A stretch of 64,000 nt of DNA from contig NZ_LMUS01000001.1 of NCBI RefSeq assembly GCF_009765835.1, positions 982,198 through 1,046,197 on the forward strand. Reading direction: 5' to 3'. This document shows positions 1 to 7,905 of the stretch, in pieces (the stretch's first letter is position 1; every line of letters begins with the position of its first letter). A program made the translations under genes and the position numbers. Source of the stretch: Granulicella sp. L56 (GTDB lineage: Bacteria > Acidobacteriota > Terriglobia > Terriglobales > Acidobacteriaceae). Under the pieces are notes generated by a model. It was given only the letters and a program-made list of their open reading frames with translations. It was not told the DNA's origin and did no database searches.

Positions 1-710
1 ACTGGAACGAGATCCCCGGCCTCCGTGAGCATGGCTCCGGCCCGCGCTGGCAGCCCGGCGCGGGCGGCATGTGCCTGCACACCATCCTCCTCGACCCCAG
101 CGATCCCCAGCGCATGTACATCGCCATCTCCGCCGCCGGAGCCTTCCGCACCGACGACGGCGGCAAGACCTGGCAGCCCATCAACCAGGGTCTCCACTCG
201 CAATACATCCCCGACCCCAAGGCCGACGTCGGACACTGCGTCCACCACATCGCCATGCACCCGACGCGTCCCACAACATTGTTCATGCAGAAGCACTGGG
301 ACGTCATGCGCTCCGACAACGCCGGAGACCACTGGCACGAGATCAGCGGCAACCTTCCCACTGACTTCGGCTTCGCCATCGACGTCCACGCCCACGAGCC
401 CGAGACCATCTACGTCGTTCCGATCAAGTCCGACTCCGAGCACTTCCCCCTCGACGGCCAGCTCCGCGTCTACCGCAGCCGCACCGGCGGCAACGAGTGG
501 GAGCCGCTCACCAAGGGTCTTCCGCAGTCCGACTGCTACGTCAACGTCCTGCGTGACGCCATGGCCGTCGACCAGCTCGACTCCTGCGGCGTCTACTTCG
601 GCACCACCGGCGGCCAGGTCTACGTCTCGCCCAATGCCGGAGATACCTGGTCGCCCATCGTCCGCGATCTTCCTGCCGTCCTTTCCGTCGAGGTCCAGAC
701 CATCGCATGA
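1..710 (+). CDS. Asp-box (BNR/VPS10-type) beta-propeller protein, 5' truncated
   Basis: The reading frame is open from the window edge (first full codon at base 3) to a TGA at 708-710, so only about 235 C-terminal residues are present. At least three Asp-box motifs of the S/T-x-D-x-G-x-x-W type are visible ([23 protein letters not shown]), spaced as in sialidase-like or sortilin/xyloglucanase-like propellers. Such proteins often bind or cleave glycans, but no catalytic residues can be judged from this fragment. The stop codon overlaps the start of the next gene (ATGA), so the two are translationally coupled. The function remains open: annotators usually call this family WD40/YVTN/BNR-like repeat protein or glycosyl hydrolase. 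Confidence 0.85.
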   Translation, partial: WNEIPGLREHGSGPRWQPGAGGMCLHTILLDPSDPQRMYIAISAAGAFRTDDGGKTWQPINQGLHSQYIPDPKADVGHCVHHIAMHPTRPTTLFMQKHWDVMRSDNAGDHWHEISGNLPTDFGFAIDVHAHEPETIYVVPIKSDSEHFPLDGQLRVYRSRTGGNEWEPLTKGLPQSDCYVNVLRDAMAVDQLDSCGVYFGTTGGQVYVSPNAGDTWSPIVRDLPAVLSVEVQTIA

Positions 711-1015
711 CAACGAACCGCATCCGCGTCGAGTTGCCCGCTCATCTCCGCACTCTCGCACAAGTGCACGGCGAAGTCACGCTCGACGTAGCGCCACCCA
801 TCACGCTGCGCTCCGTCCTCGACGCTCTCGAAGCCAGCTACCCCATGCTCGCCGGGACCATCCGCGACCACACCACCCAGCAGCGTCGCCCCTTCCTGCG
901 CTTCTTTGCCTGCGAAGAAGACCTCTCCCACCAATCCCCGGACACGCCACTCCCCGAAGCCGTCGTCACCGCCCGCGAACCGCTTCTCATCATAGGAGCC
1001 ATCGCAGGCGGTTGA
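707..1015 (+). CDS. MoaD/ThiS family sulfur-carrier-like protein
   Basis: 102 residues with a beta-grasp (ubiquitin-like) pattern and a C-terminal Gly-Gly (ends IGAIAGG), the residue pair that is adenylated and thiocarboxylated in MoaD and ThiS. It is slightly longer than classical MoaD (about 80 residues) because of an insertion around residues 55-85. Its ATG overlaps the TGA of the upstream propeller gene by 4 bases, so expression is coupled to that gene and not to molybdopterin or thiamine genes, none of which are nearby. Family membership is well supported. The pathway it serves is unknown: a sulfur carrier for another biosynthesis or a protein modifier are both possible. Confidence 0.85.
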   Translation: MTTNRIRVELPAHLRTLAQVHGEVTLDVAPPITLRSVLDALEASYPMLAGTIRDHTTQQRRPFLRFFACEEDLSHQSPDTPLPEAVVTAREPLLIIGAIAGG

Positions 1016-1017
1016 GA

Positions 1018-1053
1018 TCTGCTGAAACCTACTGACGTAACGCTGTCAGCAGA
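1018..1053 (+). terminator. Possible weak hairpin after the MoaD-like gene
   Basis: TCTGCTGA (1018-1025) pairs with TCAGCAGA (1046-1053) across a 20-base loop that contains a second short stem (CTGAC/GTCAG). It begins three bases after the stop codon. No U-tract follows, so termination is only a guess. Confidence 0.25.
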
Positions 1054-1106
1054 CCCTGTTTAGGCTCTTGCAGTAACCCCAATTCACACCACAAAAAGGA
1101 GCAGCC

Positions 1107-1520
1107 ATGAAAGAGTTCAATACCTACCTCAACTTCAACGGAAACTGTCGTCAGGCCATGGAGTTCTACGCCAAATGCCTCGGCGCCGATCTGCAGGTCA
1201 TGCCGTTCTCGCAAGGCCCCATGGAAGTCACCCCGGAGACGAAGGACAAAGTCCTTCACGCCCGCCTCAGCAAAGGAACACAGGTCATCATGGCCTCCGA
1301 TTGCCCTCCCGGCGTGTCGCTCACCGAGGGCAATAACTTCTCCATCAGCATCAACTGCGAGAGCCGCGAAGAGGTCGACAAACTCTTTGCCTCGCTCGGC
1401 GAAAAGGGCAAAGTCGTTATGCCCGCACAAGACATGTTCTGGGGAGCCTACTTCGGCATGGTCACCGACCAGTTCGGCATCAACTGGATGTTCAACTTCG
1501 AGATCCCGAAGCAAAGCTGA
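1107..1520 (+). CDS. VOC family protein (PhnB/glyoxalase-like)
   Basis: 137 residues, the usual length for the PhnB-like branch of the vicinal-oxygen-chelate superfamily. The N-terminal pattern YLNFNGNCRQAMEFYAKCLG and the later 'WGAYFGMVTDQFGINWMFN' are hallmarks of the group often labelled 3-demethylubiquinone-9 methyltransferase-like or PhnB. No enzymatic activity is established for most members. The start is fixed by an AGGAG Shine-Dalgarno about six bases upstream of the ATG. It is a single-gene unit, followed by a strong hairpin. Cytoplasmic, no signal peptide. Confidence 0.88.
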   Translation: MKEFNTYLNFNGNCRQAMEFYAKCLGADLQVMPFSQGPMEVTPETKDKVLHARLSKGTQVIMASDCPPGVSLTEGNNFSISINCESREEVDKLFASLGEKGKVVMPAQDMFWGAYFGMVTDQFGINWMFNFEIPKQS

Positions 1521-1543
1521 GCAAAAGCTGGCTGCAACGAACC

Positions 1544-1571
1544 GCCTACGTTCCGTTAATGGAACGTAGGC
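1544..1571 (+). terminator. Rho-independent terminator after the VOC gene
   Basis: Perfect 11-bp stem GCCTACGTTCC (1544-1554) / GGAACGTAGGC (1561-1571) with a 6-base loop, followed by the T-rich stretch TTTGCTTTGCCACTTTTT. It lies 24 bases after the VOC stop codon. Confidence 0.7.
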
Positions 1572-1698
1572 TTTGCTTTGCCACTTTTTATCGCGTGCTT
1601 GATCCTCGGAACAAGCCATCGTTAAGCCACTCGACGATGCCACTGTGTAAAATGGCCTCGTACAAATAAACCGCAAAACGCACAGGAGAACTACAGCA

Positions 1699-2709
1699 AT
1701 GTCGAAGTTGACCCCAGGTAAGCTCGCCGGACTCAAATCCGTCTCCGATTCCCGCGGCGTCATCGCCGCAGCGGCGATGGACCAGCGCGGCTCCCTCCAG
1801 AAGTCCCTTGCCAAAGAGCGCGGAGCAGCAGCCGACTCCCACGATCTCGAAGTCTTCAAGACCCTCGTCACCGAGGTCCTCACCAAGCACGCCTCGGCCA
1901 TCCTGCTCGACCCCGAGTTCGGCCTGCCCGCCTCCAAGCACCGCAATGGCAAGGGCCTCCTGCTCGCCTACGAGAAGACCGGCTACGATGCGCAGACTGC
2001 TGGCCGTCTGCCCGACTTGCTCGATCTCTGGAGCGTTCGCCGTCTCAAGGAAGCCGGAGCCGACTGCATCAAGATCCTTCTCTACTACAGCCCCTTGGAG
2101 AAGTCGCACATCAACGATCACAAACACGCCTGGACGGAGCGCATCGGCGACGAGTGCCTCGCCCACGACATCCCCTTCTTCTTGGAATTAGTCGGCTATG
2201 ACGCCGATGGCGGCGACGAGAAGTCCTTGGGCTATGCCAAGAAGAAGCCCGACGTCGTCTCCGGCGGGATGGCCGAGTTCGGCAAGGCGCGCTACAACGT
2301 GGACGTGCTCAAGGTAGAAGTTCCCATCGTCATGGAGTTCGTCGAAGGCACCAAGGCGTTCAAGGGCGAAAAGGCCTACACTCGCGCCGAGGCTCTGCAG
2401 CACTTCCGCGACGCCGAGACGATGACTCACAAGCCTTACATCTACCTCTCTGCTGGCGTCTCGAACCCGGTCTTCATCGAGACGCTGGAGCTCGCAGGCG
2501 AGTCCGGCACCAAGTTCAACGGCGTTCTCTGCGGCCGCGCCACCTGGAAAGACGGCATCGCCATCTACGCCAAGCAGGGCGCAGATGCCTTCCGGCAGTG
2601 GCTCGAGACCGTCGGTGTCGAGAACATCAACAACGTCAACAACGCCCTCAAGACTGCCAGCCCCTGGTACCTCAAGTTCGGCGTCAAGAGCCTCGAAGAA
2701 CTCGGCTAA
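1699..2709 (+). CDS. lacD: Tagatose 1,6-diphosphate aldolase (LacD family, class I)
   Basis: 336 residues; N-terminus KLAGLKSVSDSRGVIAAAAMDQRGSL is characteristic of LacD, which cleaves tagatose 1,6-bisphosphate to DHAP and glyceraldehyde 3-phosphate by Schiff-base chemistry. The segment DCIKILLYYSP probably carries the active-site lysine region of the TIM barrel, and KVEVPIVMEFVEG is typical of the family. An AGGAG lies 11 bases before the ATG. No other lac or tagatose-pathway genes are nearby, so in this organism the enzyme may act more broadly on ketohexose bisphosphates (inference). It is transcribed alone and bounded by terminators on both sides. Confidence 0.9.
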   Translation: MSKLTPGKLAGLKSVSDSRGVIAAAAMDQRGSLQKSLAKERGAAADSHDLEVFKTLVTEVLTKHASAILLDPEFGLPASKHRNGKGLLLAYEKTGYDAQTAGRLPDLLDLWSVRRLKEAGADCIKILLYYSPLEKSHINDHKHAWTERIGDECLAHDIPFFLELVGYDADGGDEKSLGYAKKKPDVVSGGMAEFGKARYNVDVLKVEVPIVMEFVEGTKAFKGEKAYTRAEALQHFRDAETMTHKPYIYLSAGVSNPVFIETLELAGESGTKFNGVLCGRATWKDGIAIYAKQGADAFRQWLETVGVENINNVNNALKTASPWYLKFGVKSLEELG

Positions 2710-2728
2710 ACCATCACCATTCCAAAAT

Positions 2729-2760
2729 GACTACGCCGCGGCAAAAGCCGCGGCGTAGTC
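2729..2760. terminator. Bidirectional terminator between lacD and guaA
   Basis: Perfect 14-bp stem GACTACGCCGCGGC (2729-2742) / GCCGCGGCGTAGTC (2747-2760) with an AAAA loop. It lies between the convergent stops of lacD (2709) and guaA (2775). On the minus strand it is followed by a short T-rich stretch (CATTTTGG); on the plus strand by GTCTCTGG, so it is stronger for guaA. Confidence 0.7.
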
Positions 2761-2774
2761 GTCTCTGGGAGCGT

Positions 2775-4334
2775 TTACTCCCACTCAATCGTTCCCGGCG
2801 GCTTCGACGTGATGTCGTAGACCACACGGTTGATTCCTCGGACCTCGCTCACAATGCGACTTGAAATCGTTCGCAGCACCTCGTAAGGCAAAGGAGCCCA
2901 ATCCGCGGTCATGCCGTCCTCGGACTCCACCGCCCGCACCGCGCAGGTGTAGGCATACGTCCGCTGGTCGCCCATCACGCCAACGCTCTTCACCGGCAAC
3001 AGCACTGCAAACGACTGCCAGACCTTGCGGTAAAGTCCAGCCGCTTTGATCTCGGCAACGACAATCTCATCCGCCTCCTGCAATAAGGCGACGCGATCCG
3101 CAGTCACCTCGCCAAGAATCCTGACCGCAAGTCCCGGCCCAGGAAAAGGCTGCCGCTCAATAATGTCTTCGGGCATACCGAGATCGCGGCCGATGCGCCG
3201 AACCTCATCCTTGAAGAGATCACGCAGCGGCTCGATCAACTTCAGCTTCATGTTCTCGGGCAAACCGCCTACGTTGTGATGGCTCTTGATCGTATGCGAA
3301 GGTCCATGCACGCTCGAAGACTCAATCACATCGGGATAGAGCGTGCCTTGGACCAGCCACGCAACCTCTTCGCCAACATGCTTTTCTGCTTCAAAGATCT
3401 TCTTCGCCTCATCGTCGAAGACGGCAATAAACTCGTTGCCGATCACCTTCCGCTTCTTCTCCGGATCGGTCACACCTGCCAGCTTCGACAGGAAGCGTTC
3501 GCCAGCATCCACGGCCACGACATTCAGCCCAAGCTGCTCGCGCATCGTCTTCTGCACCTTGGCGAATTCGTCCTTGCGCAGCACACCATTGTTCACAAAG
3601 ATGCAGGTCAATCGGTCGCCAATCGCCTTCGCCACCAGAACTGCGGCTACCGACGAGTCAACGCCTCCGCTCAACCCACAGATCGCATGGCCATCGCCGA
3701 CCTGGGCCTTCACCCGAGCAACCGTAGCCTGAATAAAGTGTTCCGGTGTCCAGTCCTGCTTCGCTCCGCAGATGTCGAGGCAGAAGTTCTTCAGCAGCGC
3801 CATTCCCTGCTTCGTATGCGCGACCTCAGGATGAAACTGCACCGCCCAGATTCGCCGCGCCTCGTCGGCAATTCCGGCTACAGCATTGGCCGTCTTCGCC
3901 GTCAGGGAGAAGCCCTCGGGCAACTGCTCGGCATGATCGCCATGCGACATCCATACATCGAGCGTCTGCGGCAACCCACGAAACAGGGGAGTTTCAGCCA
4001 CGATCGATACCTCGGCATGGCCATACTCCCGCGCCGCAGCAGGTTGCACCTTGCCGCCAAGATGATGCACCACAAACTGCAGCCCGTAGCAGATGCCAAG
4101 GACAGGCACGCCCATCGCCAGCACGGCCGGGTCCGCCGCCGGAGCCTCCGCGTCGTAGACCGAGCAAGGGCCGCCCGAAAGAATCACGCCCTTCGGGTTC
4201 AGCTTGCGCACCTTTTCGAGCGAGGCCGTACAAGGCAGCACCACGGAGAAAACGTTGAACTCGCGAATACGCCGCGCGATGAGCTGCGTATACTGCGACC
4301 CAAAATCCAGAATGACTATCGTTGAAGTGTCCAC
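2775..4334 (-). CDS. guaA: GMP synthase (glutamine-hydrolysing)
   Basis: 519 residues; converts XMP to GMP using glutamine and ATP in purine synthesis. Order: class I glutamine amidotransferase domain (nucleophile Cys82 in GICYGLQ; His-Glu pair in QFHPEV), ATP pyrophosphatase domain with P-loop LSGGVDSS, and the C-terminal dimerization domain ending KPPGTIEWE. The chosen start is a GTG at 4334-4332 (VDTSTIVILDFGSQ), which gives the family's normal N-terminus. The open frame runs on upstream to 5216 but that extension overlaps the membrane-protein gene and has no GuaA similarity. It lies 26 bases downstream of that gene and forms one unit with leuS. Confidence 0.96.
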   Translation of the reverse strand: MDTSTIVILDFGSQYTQLIARRIREFNVFSVVLPCTASLEKVRKLNPKGVILSGGPCSVYDAEAPAADPAVLAMGVPVLGICYGLQFVVHHLGGKVQPAAAREYGHAEVSIVAETPLFRGLPQTLDVWMSHGDHAEQLPEGFSLTAKTANAVAGIADEARRIWAVQFHPEVAHTKQGMALLKNFCLDICGAKQDWTPEHFIQATVARVKAQVGDGHAICGLSGGVDSSVAAVLVAKAIGDRLTCIFVNNGVLRKDEFAKVQKTMREQLGLNVVAVDAGERFLSKLAGVTDPEKKRKVIGNEFIAVFDDEAKKIFEAEKHVGEEVAWLVQGTLYPDVIESSSVHGPSHTIKSHHNVGGLPENMKLKLIEPLRDLFKDEVRRIGRDLGMPEDIIERQPFPGPGLAVRILGEVTADRVALLQEADEIVVAEIKAAGLYRKVWQSFAVLLPVKSVGVMGDQRTYAYTCAVRAVESEDGMTADWAPLPYEVLRTISSRIVSEVRGINRVVYDITSKPPGTIEWE

Positions 4335-4360
4335 GTATCCAGTGTAAATGGCATCCGCTC

Positions 4361-5302
4361 CTACCCCAGCGAAGACCCCTCGTAGGCGCGCCAAAGCTCC
4401 AGATAAGCCACCAGACGGGCCACATGGAAGAAGTCCGAGGCCACAAAATAAATCACCGTTACTCCGACCCACCACCAGAACATGAACTGCGGCGTCGCCA
4501 CGGCCTCGAACGGCAGCGGACAGGCTGAAAGCACCATCGCCAGCACGATCAGCGCGATCTTCACAATCCCCATGACGAGATTGATCTCCATCAGCTTCGA
4601 TTTGAGCGGCCCCAGCCGGAATGCCGCAGCAAAACTTTTGCCGACACCAATGTCCCGCAGCATGGCCAGCAGCGGAGCCACACTCAGCCCCCAGCTCGCA
4701 ATCGCCCAAAGCGAAAACAGTCCCAGCGTGCCAACAATCGCCATCGCACAGTAGCCCACCAGGTTCGGCTCGCCGCCTGCAGCAATCGGTGCGTCTATAT
4801 TCACTCGTGCTGCCCACTGCATGCACCCGAACCACACGGCGAAGCTGCCCAGCAGAGCCACCACTCGCACTGCCTGCAACACGATCAGCGTGCCTACCCG
4901 CGCATGGAGCCTGCTGTCCACGCGCCGCAACACCACCGTCCGTCCAATAGAGGACACCACCACCCACACCAGCACCAACGCCGGTCCCAGCCACGCCAGC
5001 ACATGCGCCACTGACGGCAGCACCACCGCCATTGCCTGCGCCAGCGTCTTCGCCGATCCCATCGCGTCCAGAATCGACATCGACTTCAGCGCGGGCAGAT
5101 CCAGAGGAGCAGCCTTCAGAATTCTTGCCCCTTCGTACCAAAGCACCAGCAGTGCGGGAATGCCATACACCCATCGCCACAGTACCTCCAGCGCTGTCCA
5201 TGAAGGGTGTTTCCATCCCTGCAACAGCACATGCACAAAGGACTGTGTTCCGCGTACCGTCCCCGCAGCGATTACGACGCCATCCTGCGGCGTCGCCTCC
5301 AC
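4361..5302 (-). CDS. Polytopic membrane protein of unknown function (YIP1-like)
   Basis: 313 residues, very hydrophobic, with about five or six predicted membrane spans (for example around WRWVYGIPALLVLWY, HVLAWLGPALVLVWVVV, LIVLQAVRVVALLGSFAVW, YCAMAIVGTLGLFSLWAIA, IALIVLAMVLSACPLP, FMFWWWVGVTVIYFVA). The arrangement recalls YIP1-family or acidobacterial DUF proteins between leuS and other genes, but I cannot assign a family with certainty. The GTG start at 5302 overlaps the leuS TAG by one base (TAGTG), indicating coupling. The stop is 26 bases before guaA. No enzymatic motifs seen. Confidence 0.8.
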   Translation of the reverse strand: MEATPQDGVVIAAGTVRGTQSFVHVLLQGWKHPSWTALEVLWRWVYGIPALLVLWYEGARILKAAPLDLPALKSMSILDAMGSAKTLAQAMAVVLPSVAHVLAWLGPALVLVWVVVSSIGRTVVLRRVDSRLHARVGTLIVLQAVRVVALLGSFAVWFGCMQWAARVNIDAPIAAGGEPNLVGYCAMAIVGTLGLFSLWAIASWGLSVAPLLAMLRDIGVGKSFAAAFRLGPLKSKLMEINLVMGIVKIALIVLAMVLSACPLPFEAVATPQFMFWWWVGVTVIYFVASDFFHVARLVAYLELWRAYEGSSLG

Positions 5303-7830
5303 TACTTCACCACCAGATTCACCAGCTTGCCGGGCACCATAATTATCTTCACCACAGTCTTTCCAGCAACCCTGGAGACTACCTTCTCATCGGCCTGTGC
5401 AGCGGCCTTGATCGCATCTTCGTGAAGCCCCACCGGGAACTTCAGCACACTGACCAGCTTTCCATTCACCTGAACTGGAATCTCCATCTCGCTCTCACGA
5501 GCAAGATCTTCACTGGCTACAGGCCACGCCGTGCGGAAGGTTACACCGTCGCCGCCAATCTGATCCCACATCTCGGCAGCAAAAAACGGAGCGAAGGGAG
5601 CCAGCAGCAACACAAGATTGCGGAGCAGCTCACGGACCGCATCGCCTGAGATCTTGCCCGCATCAATCAGCGGCTCGGCAGCAGTAAATTCATTCACCAG
5701 TTCCATCACGGCAGCGATGCTGGTGTTGAAGTGCCAGCGCCCGCTGAAGTCCAGCGTAATTTTTGCGATCGTCTGATGCAGCTTGCGACGAAGCTGTGCC
5801 TCAGCCGCAGACGCTTCCTCAGGCGCGTTCCCCGAGATCGAAGCATACTTCGTCATCAACCGGTAGACCCTGCTCAAAAATCGGCTGATACCGGCAACGC
5901 CTTCTTCCTGCCACTCGAGATCACGGTCAGGCGGAGCCGCGAACAGTGCGTACATGCGCGTAGCATCCGCTCCATAGCGTGCGATCATGTCATCGGGCGA
6001 GACCACGTTGCCCTTCGACTTCGACATCTTCGCGCCGTCTTTGATGACCATGCCTTGCGTAAACAATCGCGTCGCAGGCTCATCGTTTTTGATCAACCCG
6101 AGATCGCGCATCACCTTCGTCCAGAACCGCGAATAGATCAGGTGGAGAATCGCATGTTCCACTCCGCCGATGTACTGATCGATCGGAAACCAGTAATTCG
6201 CCTTCTCGCTTGCAAACGGCGCGTCCGCGTTCTTCGAATCCGTGTAGCGGTAGAAGTACCAGCTCGAATCGACGAAGGTATCCATCGTGTCGGTCTCACG
6301 CCGCGCAGGGCCGCCGCACTTAGGGCAGATCGTATTCACAAACTCCGGCACGCGGCCCAGCGGAGATCCGCCCTGCTGCGTAATGTCTACCTGCGGCGGC
6401 AGCAGCACCGGCAATGCGCTCTCCGGCAGCGGAATCGGCTCTTCGCCGGAGCATTCGCAATAGACCATCGGGATCGGCGTTCCCCAATACCGTTGGCGGC
6501 TCACGCCCCAATCCTTCAGACGATATGTAACTGTAGCCGTGCCAAATCCATTCGCCTTGGCAAACCCGGCCATCTTCTGCTGCGCTTCCACGCAACTCTC
6601 ACCCGTCCATCCGCCCGAATCAATGAGCACAGCGTCGTCTTCCGCCGTATACGGAAGCACGATATTATCGGCGTCAATTTTGGGAGCAATCACCTTCTTG
6701 ATCGGCAGCCCATACTTCTGGGCAAACTCAAAGTCCCGCTCATCGTGCGCCGGAACGCTCATGATCGCACCGGTGCCGTAGTCCGCCAGAATATAGTTCG
6801 CCACCCAGATCGGCACGCGCTCGCCATTAAACGGGTTGATCGCAAATCGGCCTGTATCCACACCATGCTTCTCGATGGCGCCCACATCTCCGGCCTCACG
6901 CGCGAGCGTCTGCTGTGCCAGCAACTCGTCGATCTTCGCTGCGAGCGCGGCATCTTCAGCAGCAAAAGCCTTCGCCACTGCGTGTTCGGGAGCAAGCTGC
7001 ACTGAAGTCGCTCCGAAGATCGTATCCACTCGTGTCGTAAATACCGTGATCTTCGCGCAATCCGCCGCCTTCACCTCGCCATCGACGGCGAAGTCCACCA
7101 GCGTCCCCTCGCTGCGCCCGATCCAGTTGCGCTGCATGGTCCTGACCTTCTCCGGCCAGCCTTCCAGCTTGTCCAATCCATCCAGCAGTTCATCAGAATA
7201 TTTGGTGATCCGCAAGAACCACTGGGTCAGATCCCGCTGTTCGACGATGGTGTCCTCGTGCCGCCAGCAGCGACCATCGATCACCTGCTCGTTGGCCAGC
7301 ACCGTCTGGCAATCCGGACACCAGTTCACCTTGCTTTTCTTCCGGTAGGCCAGCCCGGCGTTATACATCTTCAAAAAGAACCACTGGTTCCAGCGGTAGT
7401 ACTCCGGCAGGCAGGTCGTGACCTCGGTGGCCCAGTCGTAGCTCAAACCAAGCCGCTGCATCTGCTTGCGCATCGCGGCGATGTTCGCCAGTGTCCACTC
7501 GCGCGGCGGAGTGTTGTTCTTCAGCGCGGCATTCTCCGCAGGCAGACCAAATGCGTCCCAGCCCATCGGATGCAGCACGTTATACCCACGCATCCACATG
7601 TGCCGAGCCAGCGCATCGCCAATCGCATAGTTGCGCACATGCCCCATATGCAACTGCCCGCTCGGATAGGGCAGCATCTCGATGCAGTAGTACTTCGGCT
7701 TACCCGCATCATGCCCTTCGGCGGCATAGAGCGCCGGATCGGCGTCCCATCGCTGCTGCCACTTCGGTTCAATCTCCGCCGGGCTATACCGCTCCTGCTT
7801 CTCCGTCTCGTTCGTCTGCATCTCTGGCAT
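5302..7830 (-). CDS. leuS: Leucyl-tRNA synthetase
   Basis: 842 residues, class Ia synthetase charging tRNA-Leu. The HIGH motif is HMGH at residues 61-64 (in YPSGQLHMGHVRNYAIGD) and the KMSKS motif is exact around residues 600-604 (KMSKSKGN). The CP1 editing domain lies between about 220 and 420, including the threonine-rich stretch TTRVDTIFGATS. C-terminal anticodon-binding domain ends VPGKLVNLVVK. The start used is the ATG at 7830; a second ATG at 7821 is possible and neither has a strong Shine-Dalgarno. First gene of a leuS-membrane protein-guaA unit. Confidence 0.97.
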   Translation of the reverse strand: MPEMQTNETEKQERYSPAEIEPKWQQRWDADPALYAAEGHDAGKPKYYCIEMLPYPSGQLHMGHVRNYAIGDALARHMWMRGYNVLHPMGWDAFGLPAENAALKNNTPPREWTLANIAAMRKQMQRLGLSYDWATEVTTCLPEYYRWNQWFFLKMYNAGLAYRKKSKVNWCPDCQTVLANEQVIDGRCWRHEDTIVEQRDLTQWFLRITKYSDELLDGLDKLEGWPEKVRTMQRNWIGRSEGTLVDFAVDGEVKAADCAKITVFTTRVDTIFGATSVQLAPEHAVAKAFAAEDAALAAKIDELLAQQTLAREAGDVGAIEKHGVDTGRFAINPFNGERVPIWVANYILADYGTGAIMSVPAHDERDFEFAQKYGLPIKKVIAPKIDADNIVLPYTAEDDAVLIDSGGWTGESCVEAQQKMAGFAKANGFGTATVTYRLKDWGVSRQRYWGTPIPMVYCECSGEEPIPLPESALPVLLPPQVDITQQGGSPLGRVPEFVNTICPKCGGPARRETDTMDTFVDSSWYFYRYTDSKNADAPFASEKANYWFPIDQYIGGVEHAILHLIYSRFWTKVMRDLGLIKNDEPATRLFTQGMVIKDGAKMSKSKGNVVSPDDMIARYGADATRMYALFAAPPDRDLEWQEEGVAGISRFLSRVYRLMTKYASISGNAPEEASAAEAQLRRKLHQTIAKITLDFSGRWHFNTSIAAVMELVNEFTAAEPLIDAGKISGDAVRELLRNLVLLLAPFAPFFAAEMWDQIGGDGVTFRTAWPVASEDLARESEMEIPVQVNGKLVSVLKFPVGLHEDAIKAAAQADEKVVSRVAGKTVVKIIMVPGKLVNLVVK

Positions 7831-7905
7831 ATATCTTTGATTGTAAAGAAAACCAAGCCAACGCTGCTTACGAACGCGTTCTTCCTCTCAAATTACAGCC
7901 GACGG

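Noticed and set aside
25-1035. 336-aa plus-strand open frame over the first two genes
   Set aside because: Proline/serine/arginine-rich low-complexity translation in another frame of the propeller and MoaD-like genes; a shadow.
4335-5216. Upstream extension of the guaA frame (about 294 codons)
   Set aside because: Overlaps the whole membrane-protein gene in another frame, has no GuaA similarity, and the GTG start gives the normal family length.
5731-7005. 424-aa plus-strand open frame inside leuS
   Set aside because: Antisense shadow of leuS; composition like other reverse frames, no domain motifs.
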